Source of the DNA: Kiloniellales bacterium
GTDB taxonomy: Bacteria > Pseudomonadota > Alphaproteobacteria > Kiloniellales > JAKSDN01
Assembly: GCA_022360075.1 (NCBI GenBank)
Contig: JAKSDN010000880.1
Coordinates: forward strand, 1 to 12,640
Direction: 5' to 3'
Length of the DNA stretch: 12,640 nucleotides
Part shown: in pieces, positions 6,703 through 12,102 of the stretch
Position numbering within the stretch: the stretch's first letter is position 1
Layout of the letters: each line of letters starts with the position of its first letter
Program-made: the position numbers and the translations under genes
Notes under the pieces: generated by a model
What the model was told of the DNA's origin: nothing
Seen by the model: only the letters and a program-made list of their open reading frames with translations
Database searches by the model: none

Positions 6703-7488
6703 ATGTCGAGAATCAGCCCAACCCAGCGGGTAACCGACGTCTTCCTCGAAGACGTTCCGCGACCGGTCATCGCGCTTGCCGGCGACTATCCGGCCGGCCA
6801 CCGGATCCCGCCGCATGCCCATTGCCACGCCCAGCTCGTCTACGCCTCCGAAGGCGTGATGCTGGTCACGGCCGGGCCCGGCACCTGGCTGGTGCCGCCG
6901 CAGCGTGCGCTCTGGGTGCCCGCCGGCCTCGAGCACGAGATCCGCATGCAGGGCCAGGTGCACATGCGCACGCTCTATGTCGACAGCGGAGCGGTCGCCG
7001 GCCTGCCGCGGGAATGCGGCGTCGTCGAGGTCTCGCCCTTGCTGCGCGAGCTGATTCTGGCGGCCACCGCCCTGCCCGACCGCTACGACGAGACCGGCCC
7101 GGAGGGCCGCCTGATCGCGGTGATCCTCGACCGGCTGCGCGAACTCTCCAGTGTGCCGCTGCACCTCCCGCAGCCGCGCGACTCGCGAGTCCTGCGCGTC
7201 ACCGAGGCCCTGCAGCGGGCGCCGGCCGACAAGCGCTCGCTCACCGACTGGGCCAAGACCGCCGGCGCCAGCGAGCGCACGCTGGCCCGCCTGTTCCGGC
7301 GCGAGACCGGGATGAGCTTCCGCGACTGGCGCCAGCAGGCACGCCTGATTCAAGCGCTGGTCTGGCTGGCCGAGGAGCAGCCGGTCACCAGCGTGGCCCT
7401 GGATCTCGGTTACGACAGCACCAGCGCCTTCATCGCCGCTTTCAAGCGCGCCTTCGGGATCACGCCGGCCCGTTACTTCCGGCGTTAG
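6703..7488 (+). CDS. AraC-family transcriptional regulator (NimR/YdeC-like)
   Basis: 261 residues from ATG 6703. The SD-like AGGA ends just 1 nt before the start, which is unusually tight, but no upstream start codon lies in frame. The N-terminal half is a cupin effector domain with a His cluster (PPHAHCHAQLVYASEG, His38/40/42) and WVPAGLEH (His78), as in NimR-type regulators. The C-terminal ~100 residues hold two helix-turn-helix units: SLTDWAKTAGASERTLARLF (179-198) and VTSVALDLGYDSTSAFIAAF (228-247), ending with the typical FGITPARYFRR. It probably controls the divergent MFS gene in response to its substrate. The stop codon overlaps that of the anti-sigma gene on the other strand by 4 bp (7485-7488), leaving no room for a terminator between them. 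Confidence 0.93.
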   Translation: MSRISPTQRVTDVFLEDVPRPVIALAGDYPAGHRIPPHAHCHAQLVYASEGVMLVTAGPGTWLVPPQRALWVPAGLEHEIRMQGQVHMRTLYVDSGAVAGLPRECGVVEVSPLLRELILAATALPDRYDETGPEGRLIAVILDRLRELSSVPLHLPQPRDSRVLRVTEALQRAPADKRSLTDWAKTAGASERTLARLFRRETGMSFRDWRQQARLIQALVWLAEEQPVTSVALDLGYDSTSAFIAAFKRAFGITPARYFRR

Positions 7489-8042
7489 TGTCCGAGCTCG
7501 TCCAGCTCGGCGCGCACGAACAGCAGGCCGCCGCTCCGGCTGGTGACGGGCGGGTGCGGCACCCCGGGGTGGGCCAGGTGGTAGTCGCCGGCCGCGAGCG
7601 CCTTCGGGCCGATCTCGATCCCGCCTTCCAGCACCAGGCACTCCTCGTACTGCGCGTGGTGATGGCCCGGCAGCGAGGCGCCCGGCTCGAGGCGTAGCAG
7701 GAAGCTCTGGCTGTGCCGCGTCTCGTCGGTCCAGAGCAGCTTCAGCGTTACGCCTTCGGCGATCGGCCGCCAGACACCTTCGTCCGCGCGCACTGTGGTG
7801 GTACCGGGAAGCTCCGGATAGCTCGGGGCCAGCGCCGCCTCGATCTCGCGCCAGACCGCCTCCGGCGGCTCGACCGGCTCGACGGAGCCCGCAAGCGGCG
7901 TCAGCATTCGTTGCCAATCCCCGACCCGCGCGCTTACGGCCGGGTCGATCGCCAGATCGCGGTCCAGGCGATCCCGCGCGTCCGGCTCGAGCGTGCCGAG
8001 CACGTATTCCGCCACCAGGCTATCGAGCGCGTCCCGGGTCAT
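7485..8042 (-). CDS. Soluble anti-sigma factor: RskA-like N-terminus fused to a ChrR-type cupin
   Basis: Starts at ATG 8042, whose bases overlap the sigma stop (ATGA), giving 185 residues and strong translational coupling. Residues 1-71 (LVAEYVLGTLEPDARDRLDR, then WQRMLTPLAGSVEPVEPPEAVWREIE) match the sigma-binding domain of RskA/ChrR-type anti-sigma factors, but lack the zinc HxxxCxxC motif of ChrR. Residues ~90-180 form a cupin with a complete first motif: Gly121, His127, His129, Glu133, Gly140, plus a later His163. These are probable metal ligands. There is no membrane helix, so it should act in the cytoplasm and hold the ECF sigma factor until an oxidant or metal signal reaches the cupin (inference). 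The reading frame extends to 8204, but that upstream part is sigma-gene sequence in another frame. Confidence 0.88.
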   Translation of the reverse strand: MTRDALDSLVAEYVLGTLEPDARDRLDRDLAIDPAVSARVGDWQRMLTPLAGSVEPVEPPEAVWREIEAALAPSYPELPGTTTVRADEGVWRPIAEGVTLKLLWTDETRHSQSFLLRLEPGASLPGHHHAQYEECLVLEGGIEIGPKALAAGDYHLAHPGVPHPPVTSRSGGLLFVRAELDELGH

Positions 8043-8605
8043 GCTTCCATCATATCCCGGATCTGCAGCAGGCCTCGCCGCACCCAGGACTTCACCGTGC
8101 CGACAGGCGCATCCATCTGGACCGCCAGCTCTTCGTGCGTAAGGCCGAAATAGAAAGCCAGCAGGATCGCCTGGCGCTGCTTTTCGCCGAGGCGCTCGAG
8201 GCACTGGCGCAGGCTGGCGGCCCAGGCGTCGTCGGCGGCACCCGGTTCGGCAACGGCCGCCAGGCGAGCCTCGAAGTCCTCGTCAGTGCGGGCCAGGTCG
8301 ACCGCGTTTCGCTGGCCAGCGCGCAGGCGGTCGATCGCCCGATGCCGCACGATGGCCGCCATCCAGGCTTCCGGCGTGCCCTTTTCGGGGGCGTAGAGCG
8401 ATGCCTTGCGCCAGATCGTCAGGTAGGCTTCCTGCAGCACCTCCTCGGCGAGATCGCGGCGGCGCACGAGCGCCATCGCGACGCCAAAGAGCTTGGCGCT
8501 GGTCGCTTCGTAGACCGCCTTGAAGGCAACGCGGTCGCCGCTCGCCGCCGCGGCAAGCTGGCGAGCCAGCGCCTCGCTGTGCCCCGCGGGTCTCGCTGCG
8601 TCCAC
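8039..8605 (-). CDS. ECF-type RNA polymerase sigma factor
   Basis: I chose GTG 8605 as start because GGGGGAGG (8611-8618) lies 5 nt before it and the resulting 188 residues fit an ECF sigma factor. The open frame runs up to 8830, but that would overlap the cytochrome gene and add non-conserved sequence. Region 2 spans about residues 22-98 (DLAEEVLQEAYLTIWRKA and AWMAAIVRHRAIDRLR). Region 4 spans about 131-186 (CLERLGEKQRQAILLAFYFG, then the HTH THEELAVQMDAPVGTVKSWV). There is no region 3, as expected. The stop overlaps the anti-sigma start. It should direct transcription of a stress regulon and probably of its own locus. The pairing with an RskA-like anti-sigma factor suggests the SigK/ECF19-like branch, but I cannot assign the group firmly. 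Confidence 0.92.
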   Translation of the reverse strand: MDAARPAGHSEALARQLAAAASGDRVAFKAVYEATSAKLFGVAMALVRRRDLAEEVLQEAYLTIWRKASLYAPEKGTPEAWMAAIVRHRAIDRLRAGQRNAVDLARTDEDFEARLAAVAEPGAADDAWAASLRQCLERLGEKQRQAILLAFYFGLTHEELAVQMDAPVGTVKSWVRRGLLQIRDMMEA

Positions 8606-8646
8606 GGCCGCCTCCCCCTGCCGGACACCGACGAAACGGCCATTGT

Positions 8647-8697
8647 CCTCGATTGAGGCACGACTGTCAGCAGTCAGCTCGCGCCGTGGGTGGCGCG
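8647..8697 (-). promoter_or_regulatory. Clustered short inverted repeats in the sigma-factor leader
   Basis: Three dyads sit just upstream of the sigma start: CCTC/GAGG (8647-8658, 4-nt spacer), GACTG/CAGTC (8662-8675, 4-nt spacer) and CGCGCC/GGCGCG (8680-8697, 6-nt spacer). Together they could structure the leader RNA or bind a regulator. I found no copy of a CATCC/CGTA-type ECF promoter here. Confidence 0.35.
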
Positions 8698-8713
8698 CTT
8701 CGGGCCAACAATC

Positions 8714-8756
8714 GTCGAGCAAGATTGCGGGAGCGAGCACGAGAGCAATCCTCGAC
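8714..8756 (-). terminator. Candidate terminator just after the cytochrome c gene
   Basis: A 12-bp stem (GTCGAG 8714-8719 with CTCGAC 8751-8756, and GATTGC 8723-8728 with GCAATC 8745-8750) has a 3-nt bulge and a 16-nt loop. On the minus strand it begins immediately after the cytochrome stop codon (8757-8759). The downstream sequence is only mildly T-rich (GATTGTTGG). It may cause partial termination or mRNA protection before the sigma gene. Confidence 0.5.
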
Positions 8757-9146
8757 TCAGTCCGAGCCTTGATCCCGGGACGATTCCTGCTTGAGAAAGG
8801 CGATGATGTCGCCGCGAATCGCGGCGTCACCGATGCGATAGTTCATTCTCTGGCCCGGAATCAGGGCCTCCGGATCGGCGAGCCAGCGCTCGAGGTTGGT
8901 GTCGTCCCAAACGACGTCGGATTCACGCAAGGCATCGGAGTAGGTATAGTCCGCCAGCGCGCCGGCCCGGCGGCCAAAGACGCCCCGATGACTGGGGCCG
9001 ACGCGGTTCGCGTCGAGCGAGTGGCAGGCGCCGCAGCGGCTGTCATAGGCCTCCCGGCCAAGCCGGGGATCGCCAGCCGTCGCGGCGCTTGGCGCGATCG
9101 CCATGAGCAGCGCCATCGTTGCCAGAATTTGTCTCGAAGCTTTCAT
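8757..9146 (-). CDS. Periplasmic class I cytochrome c (c2/c550-like)
   Basis: The start is ATG 9146 (129 residues), with GAAGGA at 9154-9159 and 7-nt spacing; the frame is open 19 codons further up without a better site. A Sec signal peptide (MKASRQILATMALLMAIAPSAATA) should be cut after residue 24, placing the protein in the periplasm. The heme motif CGACH (Cys38, Cys41, His42) is followed by RVGPSHRGVFGRRAG, YTYSDAL and PGQRM (Met101, the likely sixth ligand). This is the layout of mitochondrial-type cytochrome c2. It carries single electrons between membrane complexes or to a periplasmic enzyme. It lies between the ferritin-like and sigma genes on the same strand, suggesting a role in the stress module. 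The tail (SSRDQGSD) is hydrophilic. Confidence 0.94.
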   Translation of the reverse strand: MKASRQILATMALLMAIAPSAATAGDPRLGREAYDSRCGACHSLDANRVGPSHRGVFGRRAGALADYTYSDALRESDVVWDDTNLERWLADPEALIPGQRMNYRIGDAAIRGDIIAFLKQESSRDQGSD

Positions 9147-9179
9147 GCGGTCGTCCTTCGCGAGGTCTGTCCGGGCCGC

Positions 9180-9235
9180 GGCCCGCACCGGCGTCTTCCC
9201 CACGGGTGGGAGCGGGTGGGATGCCGGTACGGGCC
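9180..9235 (-). terminator. Large intergenic hairpin between ferritin-like and cytochrome c genes
   Basis: Arms 9180-9195 and 9220-9235 pair over 16 positions; on the minus-strand RNA there is one G-U pair and one mismatch. A nested stem (CCCAC 9199-9203 with GTGGG 9216-9220, sharing one base with the outer arm) can stack inside. No T-run follows. It may be a partial terminator, an RNA processing site or a leader structure that sets the ratio of the two proteins. It ends 34 nt before the cytochrome start. Confidence 0.45.
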
Positions 9236-9266
9236 ACGTCGGATCGGCGCCGCCGGCCGCGTGCCG

Positions 9267-9893
9267 TCAGGCGCCGAAACTAAGCGCCTTGTCCGGCAGG
9301 GGCTGGCCGAGCGCCTGGGCCAAGACTGTCCAGTGCATGGTCTCGTCGGCCGCGAGCCGGCCGGAAATCTGCGCCAGCGTCGTATCCGTGAAGGAGGGGA
9401 TGACGCCGAGATAGGCGTTCGCCGCGCCGCGTTCGAGACGCGCGGCGAGCTTCAGCACATCCGTCTGGTTCCGCAACGTCGCGGCCATGAGGTCATCGGC
9501 ATAGTCCTGCAGCGACTTGGCCTGCACCGGCTTGCCGCCGAGCTTGCGCACGGTGGCATCCAGGGCGTCGCGGTGCTCCTTGTGCTGGTCCTGGAACATG
9601 ACGGCGACGCCGAGCACCGACTTGTCCAGCAAGCCGCTTTCCGCACCGAGCTGATAGGCGCCGATCGCCTCGTGCTCTAGGCCCAGGGCCACGTTCAGAA
9701 TGGCGACGTCCTGGGTCGGTTTGGCTGCCATGCCCGCGGCCGCGGACTGGCGGTCCATCTTGGCCGCCATGCTTTCGCAGCCGACGATCAAGGCGACGGC
9801 CGTCGCCGACAGCGTCGCCTGGCCTGCGCCGCGCAAGAAGCGCCGGCGCGATGAAAGACCGGGCTCGGCCGCCTCGGTCATGCTCTCTGACAT
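9267..9893 (-). CDS. Ferritin-like domain lipoprotein with Tat-type signal
   Basis: Starts at ATG 9893 (208 residues), with GAGGAGAG at 9901-9908 and 7-nt spacing; a TTG at 9923 has no such site. The N-terminus holds a twin-arginine motif SRRRFL (residues 15-20) and a hydrophobic stretch ending in a lipobox IVGC (Cys39). It should therefore be exported folded by Tat and lipid-anchored facing the periplasm. Residues ~62-195 form a four-helix ferritin-like bundle (Ferritin_2/DUF4439 style) with candidate metal ligands Glu73, His74, His104, Glu106, His107, Glu154, Glu184 and His187; the DETMH pattern gives a clear ExxH. Such proteins bind di-metal centres, but function is not well established. 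It is first in a minus-strand run with a cytochrome c and an ECF sigma/anti-sigma pair, suggesting periplasmic oxidant or metal handling. Confidence 0.88.
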   Translation of the reverse strand: MSESMTEAAEPGLSSRRRFLRGAGQATLSATAVALIVGCESMAAKMDRQSAAAGMAAKPTQDVAILNVALGLEHEAIGAYQLGAESGLLDKSVLGVAVMFQDQHKEHRDALDATVRKLGGKPVQAKSLQDYADDLMAATLRNQTDVLKLAARLERGAANAYLGVIPSFTDTTLAQISGRLAADETMHWTVLAQALGQPLPDKALSFGA

Positions 9894-9923
9894 CGGATGT
9901 CTCTCCTCATCACTGTTTCTCAA

Positions 9924-9942
9924 CGAAGGCCCGACGCCTTCG
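9924..9942 (-). promoter_or_regulatory. Perfect hairpin in the leader of the ferritin-like gene
   Basis: CGAAGGC (9924-9930) and GCCTTCG (9936-9942) are perfect 7-bp arms with a 5-nt loop, 30 nt upstream of the start. On the mRNA it is followed by TTGAGAAACAG and then the SD. It could be an operator, a stabilising 5' hairpin or an attenuator. Confidence 0.45.
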
Positions 9943-9996
9943 CAGGGTCACCGCCGAGCCTCGGCACGGCCGCTCTGGGCCGGTGCATGTCAGCGA

Positions 9997-10024
9997 TTAC
10001 GGCGGGAGGGACCGCTGTGGATGC
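9997..10024 (-). promoter_or_regulatory. Candidate ECF-type promoter for the ferritin-like gene
   Basis: Read on the minus strand, GCATCC (10024-10019) lies 17 nt before CGTAA (10001-9997). This resembles SigK/RskA-type ECF promoters (CATCC, 16-17 nt, CGT). It would give a ~95-nt leader containing the hairpin at 9924-9942. It is a single match found by eye, so chance is possible. Confidence 0.25.
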
Positions 10025-10091
10025 AGCGTGAGGAGAAATTCTGGATGAGCAGGGCCGCCGGCGAGGCCGAAGCGGCTCAGACGGGCGCGCT

Positions 10092-11009
10092 TCAAGCCGA
10101 TTCGGAGACCGGCTCGCGCTCGCCCTCCGCAGCCGCCTCGGCCAGCAAGAAATCGCGGAACGCCCGTACCTTCGACTGCTCCAGGGCGTCGGCGGGATAG
10201 ACGATGTAGTAGGCGAACTCGGTCTCGAGGCTGAGCTCGAACAGGCGCACCAGGCGCCCGGCCGCCAGGTCGTCGGCGACGAAGGCCTGGGTCACCAGGG
10301 CCACGCCCTGCCCGCCGAGAGCGGCCTGGATGATCACCGCGGGATCGTCCATGACCGGGCCGCGCCGGGACTCGACCTCGGGCGCGCCAGCCGCGCGCAG
10401 CCATTGGGTCCAGTCGTCATAATCCTCTTCGTGCAGCAGCGTGTGCCCGGCCAGGTCGGCCGGCGCGCGCAGCGGCGGCTCGGCCTCCAGCAGGTCTGGG
10501 CTGCAGACCGGGATCAGCGTGTCGCCCTTGAGGAAGTCGACCGCGAGCCCCGGCCAGTCGCCGCGGCCCCAGCGCACCGCCATGTCGACGTCGTCGCGGG
10601 CGAAGTCGACCCGGTCCAGCGAATGGTGCAGCCGCAGGTCGATCTCCGGATGGCTCTGCCTGAAGCGCCCGAGCCGCCCCACCAGCCAGCGTGCGCCGAA
10701 CGAGGGCAGCAGGCTCACGGTCAGAAGCCGGTCGGCTTTCTTGTCGGTGATCTCTTGCACCACATCGGCGATGCGCCCGAAGGCCTCGCTCAGTACCGGA
10801 TAGAGCCGGCGCCCCTCGTCGGTCAGCACCAGCTTGCGCGTGAAGCGGCGAAACAGGCGCACGCCGAGATGCTCTTCGAGCGCCTTGACCTGGTGGCTGA
10901 TCGCCGCCTGGGACACGTTCAGGTCCTGCGCGGCCTTGGTGAAGCTCAAGTGCCGGGCGCCGGCCTCGAAAGCCCGGAGCGCCGTCAAAGGCGGCATGCG
11001 ACGCGCCAT
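10092..11009 (-). CDS. LysR-family transcriptional regulator (GcvA-like)
   Basis: 305 residues from ATG 11009, with GGAAGGGA at 11013-11020. The N-terminal winged helix-turn-helix reads PPLTALRAFEAGARHLSFTKAAQDLNVSQAAISHQVKALE with a GVRLFRR wing, the pattern of the GcvA subgroup. Residues ~92-295 form the effector-binding domain (LLTVSLLPSFGARWLVGRLGRF, then DVDMAVRWGRGDWPG and GGQGVALV). The family acts as tetramers whose DNA binding changes with a small ligand; GcvA relatives control amino-acid, beta-lactamase or other genes, so the effector is unknown. The Ala/Glu-rich tail (EAAAEGEREPVSESA) is likely flexible. The gene is divergent from a 75-residue ORF, with an operator-like dyad in between that also overlaps its own predicted promoter. 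Confidence 0.94.
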   Translation of the reverse strand: MARRMPPLTALRAFEAGARHLSFTKAAQDLNVSQAAISHQVKALEEHLGVRLFRRFTRKLVLTDEGRRLYPVLSEAFGRIADVVQEITDKKADRLLTVSLLPSFGARWLVGRLGRFRQSHPEIDLRLHHSLDRVDFARDDVDMAVRWGRGDWPGLAVDFLKGDTLIPVCSPDLLEAEPPLRAPADLAGHTLLHEEDYDDWTQWLRAAGAPEVESRRGPVMDDPAVIIQAALGGQGVALVTQAFVADDLAAGRLVRLFELSLETEFAYYIVYPADALEQSKVRAFRDFLLAEAAAEGEREPVSESA

Positions 11010-11021
11010 CGATCCCTTCCC

Positions 11022-11044
11022 ATGGATAATTTCAACTTATCCAT
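11022..11044. promoter_or_regulatory. Probable LysR operator (perfect dyad with T-N11-A core)
   Basis: ATGGATAA (11022-11029) and TTATCCAT (11037-11044) are perfect 8-bp arms around a 7-nt spacer, in an A/T-rich patch unlike its surroundings. Within it, T11027 and A11039 form the LysR T-N11-A signature. It lies 12 nt upstream of the LysR start codon and is the strongest protein-binding candidate in the window. Confidence 0.75.
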
Positions 11045-11069
11045 ATCATGAAATCTTGTCGTTTGTCAG
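11040..11069 (-). promoter_or_regulatory. Candidate promoter of the LysR gene
   Basis: On the minus strand, CTGACA (11069-11064) is 18 nt before TATGGA (11045-11040). The -10 overlaps the dyad, which would explain negative autoregulation. The -10 match is weak. Confidence 0.35.
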
Positions 11070-11091
11070 TCACGGAATTCCGCCTTAAACA
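11063..11091 (+). promoter_or_regulatory. Candidate promoter of the divergent small ORF
   Basis: TTGTCA (11063-11068), five of six consensus bases, lies 17 nt before TAAACA (11086-11091), a poor -10. A start near 11098 would put the centre of the dyad (11033) at about -65, the usual LysR activation position. The weak -10 would fit an activator-dependent promoter. Confidence 0.4.
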
Positions 11092-11150
11092 TCTGATCAA
11101 GCTAAAAATCACCGCCGACACGGCAAGTATGACGATAAGGTGAAATAATC

Positions 11151-11378
11151 ATGTTAACCCCCGACGTACGCGACGCGCTCATGCGCAGCCTGGAGCTTGC
11201 AACCTTCAGCGATCACGCGGTGGCAGAGGGCGATCAGGGCACGGGCAAAGCGCAGGAGAGCCGGACGGGGACGGGCTCCGGAGGCACGGGGCCGCGTGCC
11301 CTGGCAAGACCGATGGCCTGGCTCCACGCCCTGTTCGACCCCCGACTGCGCTGGTCGAGCCGCTGGGCCCAGGGGTGA
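11151..11378 (+). CDS. Small protein of unknown function, 75 residues, divergent from the LysR gene
   Basis: Starts at ATG 11151 with AAGGTG at 11137-11142 and 8-nt spacing, after an A/T-rich leader that contrasts with the G/C-rich body. Residues 1-24 (MLTPDVRDALMRSLELATFSDHAV) could form a helix. Residues 25-50 are low-complexity Gly/Thr/Glu. The C-terminal ARPMAWLHALFDPRLRWSSRWAQG is rich in Trp and Arg and could be an amphipathic, membrane-touching or nucleic-acid-binding segment. No signal peptide and no family I recognise; it is not an obvious DUF1127 protein. Support for it being real comes from the SD, the strong third-position G/C bias, the lack of any competing gene, and the LysR operator at the right distance. 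It might still be a non-coding leader. Confidence 0.55.
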   Translation: MLTPDVRDALMRSLELATFSDHAVAEGDQGTGKAQESRTGTGSGGTGPRALARPMAWLHALFDPRLRWSSRWAQG

Positions 11379-11392
11379 GCCGAGGCAGGACG

Positions 11393-11406
11393 CCGGCCCG
11401 CGCCGG
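11393..11406. terminator. Weak hairpin between the small ORF and amidotransferase gene
   Basis: CCGGC (11393-11397) and GCCGG (11402-11406) form a 5-bp stem with a 4-nt loop directly next to the amidotransferase stop (11407-11409). It sits between convergent genes but is short and lacks a T-run. Confidence 0.25.
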
Positions 11407-12102
11407 TCACGCGCCGTCGAGCCAGCGGTCCAGGAAGGACTCGAGCCAGGCGCGCAGCGGCGCGTCGTAACGCGCGCTGTCGCGCGCTTGGCGCTCGGCC
11501 GAGTGGGCGCCGGGCGAGGCCAGCATGTGGCCGGCATTGCTGATCCAGCGCGCGAAGACCTCCGGCGAGACCTCGGGATGGAACTGGATGCCGAAGGCCC
11601 GGCTGCCGAAGCGAAAGGCCTGGTGGGCGAAGGTCTGCCCGGTCGCCAGCAGCTCGCTGCCGGGCGGCGCCTCGAAGCCCTCCTTGTGCCAGTGATAGAC
11701 GTGCAGAGGCGCGGGCAAAAAATCCTCGGCACCCGCGACCGGCGCGACCGGGTAGTAGCCGATCTCGTGCAGGCCCTCGGGGTGCGGCGCGACCCGGCCG
11801 CCGAAGGCCTGGGCCAAAAGCTGGGCGCCGAGACAGATGCCGAGAAAGGGCCGCTCGCTCTCGACCCAGCGTTTGATCCAGTCGATCTCGTCGTGCAGGT
11901 AGGACTCGGCGCCGACCTCGCTGAGATTCTCGGCGCCGCCGTAGACCACGGTGGCAACGTAGGGCGTCGCGTCCGCGGGCAAGGCGTCGCCCTTGCCGGG
12001 ACAGAACCACTCCACGGCATAGCCGCGCGCCGCCAGCATCTGCGACGCGCGGTCGTCGCGCTTGCCGACCGGGTGATGGATGAGAGCGATCCGTCCCTTC
12101 AT
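11407..12102 (-). CDS. Class I glutamine amidotransferase domain protein (GMP synthase-like GATase)
   Basis: 231 residues from ATG 12102, whose bases overlap the previous gene's stop (ATGA); GGAGGAGGTG at 12111-12120 is a very strong SD. The nucleophile elbow GICLGAQ (Cys90) and QFHPE (His175, Glu177) complete the Cys-His-Glu triad, so it should be an active glutaminase or a peptidase-like relative. It is a stand-alone GATase of COG0518 type, without a synthetase domain. These free GATases act on gamma-glutamyl compounds or supply ammonia to a partner; the substrate is not visible here. Translational coupling to a ferredoxin-like gene suggests a joint task. The C-terminal ~40 residues (AERQARDSARYDAPLRAWLESFLDRWLDGA) form a helical tail found in such proteins. 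It is cytoplasmic. Confidence 0.92.
   Translation of the reverse strand: MKGRIALIHHPVGKRDDRASQMLAARGYAVEWFCPGKGDALPADATPYVATVVYGGAENLSEVGAESYLHDEIDWIKRWVESERPFLGICLGAQLLAQAFGGRVAPHPEGLHEIGYYPVAPVAGAEDFLPAPLHVYHWHKEGFEAPPGSELLATGQTFAHQAFRFGSRAFGIQFHPEVSPEVFARWISNAGHMLASPGAHSAERQARDSARYDAPLRAWLESFLDRWLDGA

Noticed and set aside
5195..6733. 512-codon plus-strand frame over the MFS gene
   Set aside because: The product is a Gln/His/Arg/Ala-rich shadow; the minus-strand MFS protein has all family features.
8043..8204. N-terminal extension of the anti-sigma factor to 8204
   Set aside because: It lies inside the sigma gene in another frame and lacks family similarity; ATG 8042 gives the usual ATGA coupling.
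8606..8830. N-terminal extension of the sigma factor to 8830
   Set aside because: It would overlap the cytochrome gene and adds unconserved sequence; GTG 8605 has a near-perfect SD and gives the normal ECF length.
10045..10200. Plus-strand short ORF with a GAGGAG-like site ahead of ATG 10045
   Set aside because: Most of it is antisense to the 3' end of the LysR gene and its product (rich in Ser, Ala, Arg) shows no family trait; the G/A-rich site is probably chance.
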